From Catonia carolina (taxonomy: Eukaryota; Arthropoda; Insecta; Hemiptera; Achilidae), in contig JAQMRL010000002.1 of NCBI GenBank assembly GCA_035578175.1, positions 80,075,325 to 80,139,324 of the forward strand: DNA of 64,000 nucleotides, in the 5' to 3' direction. Positions 13,866-23,420 of this stretch are shown in pieces (position 1 is the stretch's first letter; every line of letters starts with the position of its first letter). The notes under the pieces are model-generated. The model did not search any database and was not told where the DNA came from. It saw nothing but the letters and a program-made list of their open reading frames with translations. Made by a program: the position numbers and the translations under genes.

Positions 13866-14262
13866 TTTTAAATTCCTAATATGTGTACGTTGCAATCTGT
13901 TCAATTCAGAACAATAAGCAACCCCATGACCCAATGAGATGAGGATGATATGTATGACGTGTAAATGAGGTGTAGTCTTGTACAGACTCAGGCCGACCAT
14001 TCCTGAGAGAGTATAATTAATTGAACCCCAACCATCAAAGTACACAGGTAGCAACTGTCTAGCATTCAAATCCGTATAAAAGTAACTACCTTTACTAGGA
14101 TTTGAACTAGGAACCTTCGTCTCTGAAAATTACTGTTAAACAGCTGATTTCAGCTGTAAACCCAAACAACAGCTGAACAGCTGTAAAGTCGTCTCCGAAA
14201 ATCAGCTGTTAAACAGCTGATTTTGGCGACGACTTTACCTCTAGACCAACCCGGTGGGTTTG
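13866..14262 (-). mobile_element. SINE family C with internal duplication
   Basis: Minus-strand copy ending in the tRNA-like head (complement of CACCGGGTTGGTCTAGAGG at about 14240-14262). The region between A and B boxes is expanded: CAGCTG dyads and the 'gtcgtctccgaaaatcagctg' segment occur twice. Tandem growth of the CAGCTG motif recurs in the fragment at 19425. Confidence 0.7.
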
Positions 14263-14356
14263 TAAACAGAATGCCAGATTTTATGGTTGTACGTCCGACT
14301 GTTTTGCATTTAGGTACTGCTAATGCAGAAGGTGAGAAGGATGCTAGATGAAAAAA

Positions 14357-15258
14357 TCTGGTGTGAAACACTCACACAACTTTCTCTTGCCAATGAAAAT
14401 AATTAACAATAAACCTAACATTAGTAATAAACAAAAAACTTACTTCAATAAACATAACCTTATTTTAATCACGAGTAAAAGACGCAAAATGAAAATCTAC
14501 CTCAGTTTGGCTTAAAAATACAAAAAACCACTCTTTAACGCTAAACTAGGCTCTGTAGAGAAAAATGTTTTGAATAAAAGTCTTTTAATTTTCTATAAAT
14601 TTGATTATATACACTTTTGTTGTAAAATGTATACTAAGGCCGAAATCTTAAAAAAATCGACTTTTTACACTATTTCGTGAGAAAAAAACAAAATCGCTGA
14701 TTATTACCGATAAACTAAACGTTATACAAAAATGTATGAAATAAAAGTTGTAGGATTTTAAATTCTCTACATTTTTTATTATATAAACTTTTGCGCTAAT
14801 ATGCATAATAAAGCCGTAATCTTAATAAAACAATTTTTTACGTAACGACAGCTCTCCAAGAATTCCAGGAAACATGGCGCCTACCCTATCTTGTAGAGCA
14901 CAAAAATTTAGTAAACCAGGCGATTTTAAAAAAATCGTAGGACCACTTTTTGAGAAAATCGTAAAAAGTGAAAAATTACACGAATAAATTACTACTTCAG
15001 GTTGACCGATTTTAATGAAAACGTTCGTGTCGGGTCCGGTAGTGGTATGTAACTTAAGTTTCAAGTTTCAAGTTCGTACAATCAAGCGTTCTTGAGATAT
15101 TCTGTTTACACACACACATAAACAGACCAATCACTAAAAACATGTTTTTTGGGTTCGGGGGGTTCGGAAACGTGTAGATCCGGTGAAGAGTGTATTTGTT
15201 AAAATCGACATGAAAACAATACTTTCCTTCCTATATATTCATATAGGCAAGAGAAAGT
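14357..15258 (-). mobile_element. Family H repeat, full-length, short CA tract
   Basis: Minus-strand copy from TCTGGTGTGAAACACTCACA to GGCAAGAGAAAGT. The CA tract is nearly gone (about 15109-15118). Confidence 0.75.
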
Positions 15259-15265
15259 AAAAATG

Positions 15266-15343
15266 CCAGACCTGACCGGGAATCGAACCCGTGACCCCGG
15301 CGTAGAAATCAGTTGCGGTAAACACTACGTCAACGGGCCGGCC
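15266..15343 (-). mobile_element. SINE family E, tRNA-like head
   Basis: Minus-strand GGCCGGCCCGTTGACGTAGT start, A-box-like segment, and B box GGGTTCGATTCCCGG. It is followed by the MITE at 15345, the same order as at 3405-3908. Confidence 0.6.
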
Positions 15344-15344
15344 A

Positions 15345-15716
15345 AAACGAATGAGGGAGGATAGAATACCTAAATTCCAGTCTTTCTTAGTTTGCTCCTA
15401 ATGTAAACAAATAATGACGTCACTGACCATGAGCAATATAATAAAAATGAATACACGCTGATTAAAAAGTAACAACAAAATACTTTCAAAAGCATTTAAA
15501 TACAAAATACTTTTAAAAGTATTTTTCTAAATGAAATTTTTAGGCCTAAATCATATCATGACTGATGTTTTAAGTAGGCCTACTTATCATTTAAAACATA
15601 GTTAACTTAATAGGAATACGACATCCGTAAAGTCGTAGACTCTAGCGTGCACCCTGTAGTGGTTGGCTTTGGTTTGTTTACGGTAGGAGCAAACTGAGAA
15701 CGGCTGAACTGTAAGC
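15345..15716. mobile_element. MITE with long inverted repeats, copy 2
   Basis: Collinear with 3498-3908, sharing TTAGTTTGCTCCTAATGTAA, TGACGTCA and GTAGGAGCAAACTGAGAACG. The left inverted repeat has a small deletion relative to copy 1. Confidence 0.6.
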
Positions 15717-15819
15717 AAACCCTAGGCTATAAACTGGAGGGAAAGAGAGAACGACGACACCCGAGAAAGAGATAGGCAGATTTGAGAGGTTCGGAACAGG
15801 CAGAGATGCCTAATTCGTG

Positions 15820-15920
15820 AAAGGCAGAAGAAGGAGAAGAAGAAGAAGGAGGAGGAGGAGGAGGAGGAGGAGGAGGAGGAGAAGGAGGAGGGGAAAAAGA
15901 TGAAGAAGAAGAAGAAGATC
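15820..15920 (+). repeat. Purine-rich (GAA)n/(GGA)n microsatellite
   Basis: About 100 bp of almost pure purine on the plus strand: GAAGAAGAAG, then a GGA run of about 40 bp, then GAAGAAGAAG. Capable of triplex formation in principle. No coding role is evident. Confidence 0.9.
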
Positions 15921-16939
15921 TACTGTCTTTAGCAACCAATGTAGTGTAATATGAGACATCTCCACAGACACACAACAAACAGTATAAACACATTAATAAC
16001 ATTCTAACGTAAACATAAACATAACTTTACAGCATTAACACACATACCAGATGATCTCAACTACAGATGTGAGAGGAACATTTTGATTTTGATCTAAAGA
16101 TATGAGAAGAAGTAAAAAAAAAAAATTTTATTAAATTAATAAATTGGATTGTTGAATTCATTCCTTTTTAAACTTTTAAAGGAGTGAAGTGACATATACA
16201 AGTTTTTATAAACAAAATAATTTTTGAAAATTTATTAATATACAGAATTGTATTAATATTTAGAACAAATATTTTTTAGAAGATTTACGGAAAAAGATTT
16301 AACATTTTTAAATAAGTTTTTAAAGAATTTTAAAGATTTTAATTGTTTTTTTAAATGTTTTTAAATATTCATCTATAAATTTGTGAATAAAACAAAATTG
16401 AATTTGTGAAGACAAAACCTTTCAGATTGATTGTTTTTTTTTTACGAACCTGGTACAGTAGTAGCTAATAATTTATGCTGGAGTTAATTTATTAACTTTT
16501 TTATTTAAAGGTAAGAGGATAATTAAAAGTAAAAATTTTAATTGTTTAATAATTTCCTTTCAGTTTTTTATTAATTTAAGTATAATTAATTATGTAAAAG
16601 TTTCTATAAAACATTATTGTCTAAATTCATTGTCGTTTAATGAGTAAAATAAATTTATGTTAACATGAAGATGTCGCTAATAATTATGTTTCATCAAATA
16701 TTTAAGACTAAAATGATTTATCTGCTACAAAAACTTTACAACCATTTTGAAAACGAACGGAGAAAAGTTCTTTAAGCAGAAAACAAATAATTTTCATTTT
16801 CAACATTTCTATATTAAGATAGTGTAATTATACTATCCTATTATGAGTAGAAACTGTTCTCACGAATTTGTATCACCTGAGATAGTTTTCAAATCGGTGT
16901 CTCCTAAATTAAAATTTCATTTTTGGTGGCTATTTTTAT
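15921..16939. other. AT-rich stretch, nothing recognised
   Basis: About 1 kb of very AT-rich DNA with no convincing frame or repeat. Confidence 0.45.
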
Positions 16940-16986
16940 TTTCTCTTGCTTATATGAATGTATAGGAAGGAAAGTATTGCTTAGTA
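16940..16986 (+). repeat. Family H 5' end abutting the palindromic satellite
   Basis: TTTCTCTTGCTTATATGAAT, a TATAGG dyad and GGAAAGTATTG match the 5' terminus of family H. Beyond this the family H body is replaced by unrelated DNA leading into the poly(A) and satellite block. HINE-type elements are known to keep conserved ends around variable interiors. Confidence 0.6.
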
Positions 16987-17047
16987 GAGGAAGAATGTCT
17001 GTACTGGGACAACCTTGACCTTTGACCACCGGAGATAGGATGACCTT

Positions 17048-17052
<5 letters not shown>

Positions 17053-17133
<81 letters not shown>

Positions 17134-17704
17134 GCCAAATATTTTTTTCCCGCCAAATTTTCAAACTCAATTTTCTCCGCAACCACTGGGCCGATTTTGA
17201 TGCGGACGGCACCCACGTGACCGGGAGATCGAGATCTACAAGATAAGCCCTAAAACTCGTCGATCCGATAACCAGGTCACGTGTTACAAGCTATCTCAGG
17301 TTCCATAGGGGATACGGCTACGGATTAGGGCTTATCTTGTAGATCTCGATCTCCTGGTCACGTGGGTGCCGTCCGCATCAAAATCGGCCCAGCGGTTGCG
17401 GAGAAAATCAGGTTTGAAAATTTAAAAAAATAAAAAAATGGCAAATTTTCAAACCCGATTTTCTCCGCAACCGCTGGTCCGATTTTGATGTGGACGGTAC
17501 CCACGTGACCAGGAGATCGAGATCTACAAGATAAGCCCTAAATCTCATCGATCTGATAACCAGGTCACGTGTTACAAACGATCTCAGGTTCCATCGGGGA
17601 TACGGCTACAAATTAGGGCCTATCTTGTAGATCTCGATCTCCCGGTCACGTGGGTACCGCCCGCGTCAAAATCGGCCCAGCGGTTGAGGAGAAAATCAAG
17701 TTTG

Positions 17705-17747
<43 letters not shown>

Positions 17748-17750
17748 CTC

Positions 17751-17788
<38 letters not shown>

Positions 17789-18979
17789 GGTAAATTTTCA
17801 AAGTCGATTTTCTCCTCAACCGCTGGTCCGATTTTGATGCGGGTGGTATCCACGTGACCAGGAGATCGAGATCTACAAGGTAAGCCCTAAACCTCATCGA
17901 TCCGATAAACAGGTCACGTGTTACAAGCTATCTCAAGTTCCATAGGGGATACGGCTACGGATTAGGGCTTATCTTGTAGATCTCGATCTCCTGGTCACGT
18001 GGGTACCGCCCGCGTCAAAATCGGCCCAGCGGTTGCGGAGAAAATCAGGTTTGAAAATTTAAAAAAATAAAAAAAATGGCAAATTTTCAAACCCGATTTT
18101 CTCCGCAACCGCTGGACCGATTTTGATGTGGGCGGCACCCACGTGACCAGGAGATCGAGATCTACAAGATAAGCCCTCAATCTTATCGATCTGATAACCA
18201 GGTCACGTGTTACAAACGATCTCAGGTTCCATCGGGGATACGGCTACAAATTAGGGCTTATCTTGTAGATCTCGATCTCCCGGTCACGTGGGTACCGCCC
18301 GCATCAAAATCGGTCCAGCGGTTGCGGAGAAAATCAGGTTTGAAAATTTAAAAAAATAAAAAAAATGGCAAATTTTCAAACCCGATTTTCTCCGCAACCG
18401 CTTGGCCGATTTTGATGTGGGCGGTACCCACGTGACCAGGAGATCGAGATCTACAAGATAAGCCCTAAATCTCATCGATCTGATAACCAGGTCACGTGTT
18501 ACAAGCTATCTCAGGTTCCATCGGGGATACAGCTACGGATTAGGGGTTATCATGTAGATCTCGATCTCCTGGTCACGTGGGTACCGCCCGCATTAAAATC
18601 GGTCCAGCGGTTACGGAGAAAATCAAGTTTGAAAATTTTAAAAAATAAAAAAAATGACAAATTTTCAAACCCGATTTTCTCCGTAACCGCTGGACCGATT
18701 TTAATGCGGGTGGCACCCACGTGACCAGGAGATCGAGATCTATAAGATAAGCCCTAAACCTTTTTGATCTGATAACCAGGTCACGTGTTACAAGCTATCT
18801 CAGGTTCCATCGGGGATACGGCTACGGATTAGGGCTTATCTTGTAGATCTCGAGCTCCTGGTCACGTGGGTACCGCCCGCATCAAAATCGGCCCAGCGGT
18901 TGAGGAGAAAATCGAGTTTGAAAATAAAAAAAAAAAAAAAAATAAAAAAAAAAATAAAAAAAAAAAAAAAAAAACTCGC

Positions 18980-19031
<52 letters not shown>

Positions 19032-19205
19032 GGGTCAATTTTCAAACTCGATTTTCTCCGCAACCGCTGGGCCGATTTTGATGCGGCTGGCACCCACGTG
19101 ACCGGGAAATCGAGATCTACAAGATAAGCCCTAATTTGTAGCCGTATCCCCGTTAGAACCCGGGATCGCTTGTAACACGTGACCCGTGGATCGGATCGAC
19201 GAGGT
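17053..19205. repeat. Palindromic-unit satellite, about 290 bp period, 6 full units and one partial
   Basis: Each unit has a left arm of about 85 bp (starting GATTTTCTCCGCAACCGCTG), a spacer of about 71 bp, the right arm as the inverse of the left, and an AT-rich junction of about 48 bp that is itself partly palindromic. Left arms start at about 17170, 17457, 17804, 18095, 18384, 18673 and 19050, so the basic step is 287-291 bp. It is larger where the junction has grown into poly(A)/poly(T) (about 17053-17130, 17708-17787 and 18926-19030). Arms contain GATAAG and CACGTG, and the spacer contains CACGTG; I count 20 CACGTG sites. In the last unit (19133-19205) the spacer is inverted. Confidence 0.9.
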
Positions 19206-19424
19206 TTAGGTGCTCGCAGGATCCGGACATTCCGTAGAACGCGTTACGTCTGGTTTTGGGTCGTAGGTTCTTTCGGGATCCGAACAATCGGTAATTTTGG
19301 TAATTTCGTTTTGAGACGCCCTATGCAACTTGATTACTGCAAATTTGAATGTACAGTTAATTTAGATGATGCAACTCTATTCTTTTAATTTTGACAATGT
19401 CACATGTTGTTTGTTACGAGTCAC
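19206..19424. other. GC-richer stretch between satellite and cassette
   Basis: About 120 bp of GC-rich DNA (to about 19325) and then AT-rich DNA. A 69-codon frame at 19179-19388 has no recognised domain. The composition resembles the cassette downstream, so this could be the remnant of its left flank. Confidence 0.35.
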
Positions 19425-19570
19425 GCTGCTTTACTAGGATTTGAACCAGGAACCTTCATCTCCGAAAATCAGCTGTTAAACAGCTGATAAACAGCTGTTA
19501 AAAATCAGCTGATAAACAGCTGTTAAAAATCAGCTGTTAAACAGCTGTTAAAAATCAGCTGTTCAAAATC
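19425..19570 (-). mobile_element. SINE family C fragment with expanded CAGCTG repeats
   Basis: Begins with the SINE C segment complementary to its B box (AGGATTTGAACCAGGAACCT). It then has six to seven tandem CAGCTG dyads separated by TTAAAAAT or ATAAA. The rest of the SINE head is missing. It stops about 15 bp before the first promoter-like motif of the cassette. Confidence 0.6.
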
Positions 19571-19585
19571 CCTATTTAACCTAGA

Positions 19586-19591
19586 TATAAG
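19586..19591 (+). promoter_or_regulatory. TATA-like motif upstream of the integrase gene
   Basis: TATAAG, 32 bp before the ATG at 19618. Related motifs precede the other four cassette genes at a similar distance, which argues for a shared promoter type. Confidence 0.5.
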
Positions 19592-19617
19592 CAGTGTCGC
19601 TCTCAGTGCATCGCACG

Positions 19618-20544
19618 ATGAGCTTGAGAAGTGGTATAGCGCGCGAGCTTCACAAGCAAGCCCGCAGGAACTATCCCACCAGAAACGTAGAGCTGAAGGG
19701 TATCGACGACTTGTATCAGGCCGATCTGGTAGAGATGATCCCATACGCCAGAGTCAATAAGGGCTACAGATACATAATGACAGTAATTAATTGTTTTTCT
19801 AAATTTGCTATTGCCGTACCGCTCAAGAGCAAGACGGCTGAAGAAGTCGCTAGCGCTCTCGGTCCCATACTGGAAAAACACAAGATGCGCCATTTTCATA
19901 CCGACGAGGGTAAAGAGTGGTATAACGCGTCTGTAAGGTCTCTGCTGTCCAAGCACGGGATCAACCACTACTCCACTTACTCTCCGAAGAAGGCCTCGAT
20001 AGTAGAGCGGTTCAACAGGACGCTGAAGGAGATGATGTGGAGAAAGTTTACAGAACGGGGCAATTACGTTTGGGTAGGTCTTTTAGACGACCTCCTGTCT
20101 CAGTACAATAACAGGTCTCACAGGACTATAGGTTTCAAACCTGTAGATGTAAATAAGAGGAACGAAGGTGAGGTGCTAAGAAATATATTGTCCAATACTC
20201 GTAAGAAACGCGCCCCCCAAACCGTCAAGTTTGAGCCGGGAGATAAGGTCAGGATCAGCAAGTACAAAAAGACTTTCGACAAGGGTTACATACCGAATTG
20301 GACCAATGAGGTGTTTACCGTAGATCGTATTTTGCACACCCGTCCCGTCACATACTCGCTCAAAGACGAAAAAGGACATGTGATCAAAGGTAGTTTTTAC
20401 ACACAGGAACTGAGTAAGACGAAATACGGTGACGTATTTCTCGTCGAGAAGGTATTGAAGAGAAAAGGTGACAGGTTGTTGGTCAGGTGGTTAGGGTATG
20501 ACGAGAGTCACGATTCATGGATCGACAAGAAAGACCTTATATAA
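19618..20544 (+). CDS. Polinton/Maverick-type DDE integrase with chromodomain
   Basis: Predicted to join element DNA ends to the host chromosome. It has 308 codons from the ATG at 19618; an in-frame TAA lies 30 bp upstream (19588), so this is the first usable ATG. A retroviral-type integrase core spans about residues 25-195, with candidate triad Asp36 (in YQADLVEM), Asp96 (in HTDEGKEW) and Glu130 (in SIVERFN); 33 residues separate the last two. A basic, SH3-like stretch follows, with 'FEPGDKVRISKYK' at about 213-225. The last 38 residues form a chromodomain (start VFLVEKVLKRKG; aromatic WLGYDESHDSW). The family is what databases call transposon-derived F54H12.3-like. The N-terminal zinc-binding region usual in relatives is absent. 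No lesion is visible in the core. Confidence 0.9.
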   Translation: MSLRSGIARELHKQARRNYPTRNVELKGIDDLYQADLVEMIPYARVNKGYRYIMTVINCFSKFAIAVPLKSKTAEEVASALGPILEKHKMRHFHTDEGKEWYNASVRSLLSKHGINHYSTYSPKKASIVERFNRTLKEMMWRKFTERGNYVWVGLLDDLLSQYNNRSHRTIGFKPVDVNKRNEGEVLRNILSNTRKKRAPQTVKFEPGDKVRISKYKKTFDKGYIPNWTNEVFTVDRILHTRPVTYSLKDEKGHVIKGSFYTQELSKTKYGDVFLVEKVLKRKGDRLLVRWLGYDESHDSWIDKKDLI

Positions 20545-20545
20545 G
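20540..20545 (+). promoter_or_regulatory. TATA-like motif upstream of the ATPase gene
   Basis: TATATAAG overlaps the integrase stop codon and lies about 41 bp before the ATPase ATG. Confidence 0.5.
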
Positions 20546-20580
20546 AGCTGTAATGTAGGTTTATCGGTTACTAGCGCAAA

Positions 20581-21294
20581 ATGAGGTGTAGGGAGCAGAA
20601 AGAGAAACTCCCTGTCGTCAACTTAGATGTGCTTATCGAGTCGGGAGAAATAGGCGAAACGAGAAACAGACACGGTCGCCTCTTGCCGAATAGTATCAGA
20701 TGTTTGGCCGTAGGTCCGTCGAATTGTGGCAAGACAAACGCAATAATCAACCTGCTGTTCGACCCCAACGGGCTGAGGTTCTGCAATGTGTACGTATTTT
20801 CAAAATCTCTGCACCAACCCAAGTATAGGTTTTTGGAGCGCGTGTTTCATGATATGGAGGGTGTAGACTATCACGAATTCAGCGACAATGCGCAAGTCCC
20901 GCCTCCGGAAGAGGTAGAGCCCAATTCCGTGATGATGTTTGACGATGTTGTATGCGAGAAACAACACAACGTGGTAAAATACTTTGCTATGGGGAGACAT
21001 AACAACCTGGACGTATTTTACCTATGCCAGACATATAGTAAGGCGCCTAAACAGCTCGTTAGAGATAATGCAAATTTTTTACTCGTGTTCCGTCAGGACG
21101 AGCGCAACCTACGCCATATCTTTAACGATCACGTAGTCCCTGATATGACTTTTGGGGAGTTCAAGAATCTGTGCGGTGAGGCGTGGTCTCGAAACATGAA
21201 CGGGTTTCTAGTAGTCGACAAGGAGAGAAAAACCCTCGGCGGCCGCTATAGATTTAACTACGATACGTTCATCACCGAACTACGACCCGTTTAG
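20581..21294 (+). CDS. A32/FtsK-HerA-like genome-packaging ATPase
   Basis: Predicted to power translocation of the element's DNA into a capsid, as the A32-type ATPases of Polintons, adintoviruses and related dsDNA viruses do. It has 237 codons. Walker A GPSNCGKT is at about residues 45-52 and Walker B VMMFDDV at about 117-123. A polar sensor-like segment YLCQTYSK at about 147-154 is followed by a hydrophobic strand (FLLVF). The whole domain is present at the usual length with no stop or frameshift. It lies 36 bp after the integrase stop in the same direction. Its presence sets this cassette apart from a plain integrase-type transposon. Confidence 0.9.
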   Translation: MRCREQKEKLPVVNLDVLIESGEIGETRNRHGRLLPNSIRCLAVGPSNCGKTNAIINLLFDPNGLRFCNVYVFSKSLHQPKYRFLERVFHDMEGVDYHEFSDNAQVPPPEEVEPNSVMMFDDVVCEKQHNVVKYFAMGRHNNLDVFYLCQTYSKAPKQLVRDNANFLLVFRQDERNLRHIFNDHVVPDMTFGEFKNLCGEAWSRNMNGFLVVDKERKTLGGRYRFNYDTFITELRPV

Positions 21295-21301
21295 ACCGAC
21301 A

Positions 21302-22030
21302 TACAGCAGGAAAAAGCTGCGCAGCTAGCAGGAATAAGCAGGAAAAAGCTGCGCAGCTAGCAGGAATAAGCTGGAAAAAGCTGCGCAGCTAGCAGGAATA
21401 AGCAGGAAAAAGCTGCGCAGCTAGCAGGAAAAAGCAGGAAAAAGCTGCGCAGCTAGCAGGAATAAGCAGGAAAAAGCTGCGCAGCTAGCAGGAACAAGCA
21501 GGAAAAAGCTGCGCAGCTAGCAGGAAAAAGCAGGAAAAAGCTGCGCAGCTAGCAGGAATAAGCAGGAAAAAGCTGCGCAGCTAGCAGGAATAAGCAGGAA
21601 AAAGCTGCGCAGCTAGCACGAATAAGCAGGAAAAAGCTGCGCAGCTAGCAGGAATAAGCAGGAAAAAGCTGCGCAGCTAGCAGGAATAAGCAGGAAAAAG
21701 CTGCGCAGCTAGCTGGAAAAAGCTGCGCAGCTAGCAGGAAAAAGCTGCGCAGCTAGCAGGTCAGTCGACTGCGCAGCTTAGGGAGCAGGTCAGTCGACTG
21801 CGCAGTCGACTGCGCAGCTAGCAGGTCAGTCGACTGCGCAGTCGACTGCACAGCTTAGGGAGCAGGTCAGTCGACTGCTCAGTCGACTGCGCAGTCGACT
21901 GCGCAGCTTAGAGAGCAGGTCAGTCGACTGCGCAGCTAGCAGGAATAAGCAGGAAAAAGCTGCGCAGCTAGCAGGAATAAGCAGGAAAAAGCTGCGCAGC
22001 TAGCAGGAAAAAGCTGGAAAAAGCTGTACA
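21302..22030. repeat. Phased palindromic repeat array (32-bp unit)
   Basis: The 12-bp palindrome AGCTGCGCAGCT recurs at 21315 and then every 32 bp exactly through 21699 (13 copies). Two more follow at 22-bp steps (21721, 21743). After a middle block built from GTCGACTGCGCAG dyads (about 21760-21935), two more copies lie 32 bp apart (21958, 21990). Linkers read CAGGAATAAGCAGGAAAA with small variants. It sits between the ATPase stop and the promoter of the 438-aa gene and codes for nothing. Steps of 32 and 22 bp are close to three and two helical turns. Candidate replication origin, packaging site or enhancer. Confidence 0.95.
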
Positions 22031-22043
22031 GTCGCAGGTCGTG

Positions 22044-22050
22044 TATATAT
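22044..22050 (+). promoter_or_regulatory. TATA-like motif upstream of the 438-aa gene
   Basis: TATATAT, 46 bp before the ATG at 22090 and just after the repeat array. This gene lacks the exact TATAAG form. Confidence 0.45.
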
Positions 22051-22089
22051 TGACGGTAGTGGAAAGGTACTGCGTTAATAGACGATGAG

Positions 22090-22383
22090 ATGGCTTCGAG
22101 ACAGGTCGACGAGAATCTAGTGCTGGAGATCGCAGAGTTACGCAGGAGGATTAGAGAGAAGCAACTAGTTCTGAAGCATGGCTTGACTGAGGAAGATCTC
22201 AGGATACAGAAGCAGCTCAAACCGCTAACCGACCCACTATCGAAGCTGTTGAACGAGAAGAAAGCCGAGACCGACCCTTCCTCAACGAGCGAACCGTTGA
22301 AGGGTGTAAAGCGTAGGGAGACATTGAAGCCTTTTAGGACGAAACCTGAAAAGCGGCCTTTTAGCCGGGTTAAAGCTCTTGAC

Positions 22384-22421
<38 letters not shown>

Positions 22422-23406
22422 CGAAGAAGACAGAGTCGCAGGTAAAAGTATCGACGACTCATGGAAGGATCTGATGACCGGACCCTACAGGTATTCCAAT
22501 CTGAAGAGGAGTAGCGACGGGTTCGGACCTCGGCATACTAAGAAGAAGACCTCGGACGAACCGATGGATGCGGGAGACCCCCATAGGATGGATGAGATGG
22601 ATACGAGCGTCAGCCTCCCAGTGGAGTTCACGGAGGACGATGCAACTGTCGGGAATTCCGCTGAGATGAGGGACGCTTCCAGACCTCACGCCACCCCGGC
22701 GAGGACTTTACCTCGCGAGGAGGAGTTTAGCACGCCTACCACTATAGAGGAGATGCTTTCGACGCCTCTAGGTAAGGTTCGAGCTTCCGTATGGGTCAAG
22801 AACACGTTTCCCGGACGTCTGGCCCGTCAGTACATGCATGAGGCCATCACAGACTCCGACAACAATACGGATTCTACATACGGGGTACACTTCGAAGGCA
22901 GCGAATTGGTGATGGGTGATTCTACGGTACAACTCAAGCCTGACGACTCGATAATCGTCGGAGACGTATCGTACCCAGGCACGCACGGTCTGTACGAGCT
23001 GATATTCAAAAGGAAACCCGATCCGTTCATCTACTCGGAAGAAGACTTGGAGGAGTACAAAAACTTATTGGAAGCCACAAGCGCCCACAGAAGGAACAAC
23101 TCGGCGCTAGGTCAAGTGAAGGCCAACACAGGGAAAAAGTACGTCTCAATCATAAGCCGGCTTTTCCCTCCGAAGCCGGACCGACCGAAGCGCGGTAAGG
23201 GTATACGAGCCGGACCTATGATGGAGCTGAACGGAAACAGGAAGACCGAGTACGTATATTTCGACGATCCCAACGAGCTTTGCGACAGGCTTAGACTCCT
23301 CGTAGCTTCTAAAGACTCGGGCCATACGGGTCACGACAGCGAGATAAATTCAATAGTCGAGGAACTCAAAGAGCTGGGGCTTATAAGAGGAGATCTACGT
23401 CTGTAA
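22090..23406 (+). CDS. DUF8207-like protein of the Polinton-type cassette
   Basis: 438 codons, intact. Residues 1-40 are charged and helical, probably a short coiled coil. A run of 14 aspartates lies at about 98-111, encoded by a GAT repeat (22381-22421). A low-complexity, acidic and Ser/Thr-rich stretch extends to about 215. A globular region at about 255-352 contains YGVHFEG, a 'VGD..Y.GT.GLYEL.F' block and 'NNSALGQVKANTGKKY'. I recognise this as the arthropod family called DUF8207, usually found beside integrase and ATPase genes of this kind. Function unknown. A structural or DNA-binding virion protein is an inference from position only. A competing out-of-frame ATG lies at 22085. Family name given from memory. 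Confidence 0.75.
23382..23387 (+). promoter_or_regulatory. TATA-like motif upstream of the 150-aa gene
   Basis: TATAAG inside the 3' end of the 438-aa gene, 39 bp before the ATG at 23421. Confidence 0.45.
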
Positions 23407-23420
23407 CCCTCATTCTCGCT

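Noticed and set aside
16950..19127. Frames with poly-Phe and poly-Lys runs in the satellite
   Set aside because: Created by poly(A)/poly(T) junctions; the rest repeats once per satellite unit.
19179..19388. The missing N-terminus of the integrase in the GC-rich stretch upstream
   Set aside because: Its translation shows no zinc-binding His/Cys pattern and does not resemble the N-terminal region of Polinton integrases. The SINE C fragment also separates it from the gene.
21302..22030. CRISPR array
   Set aside because: Units are near-identical throughout with no variable spacers, there are no cas genes, and the context is eukaryotic.
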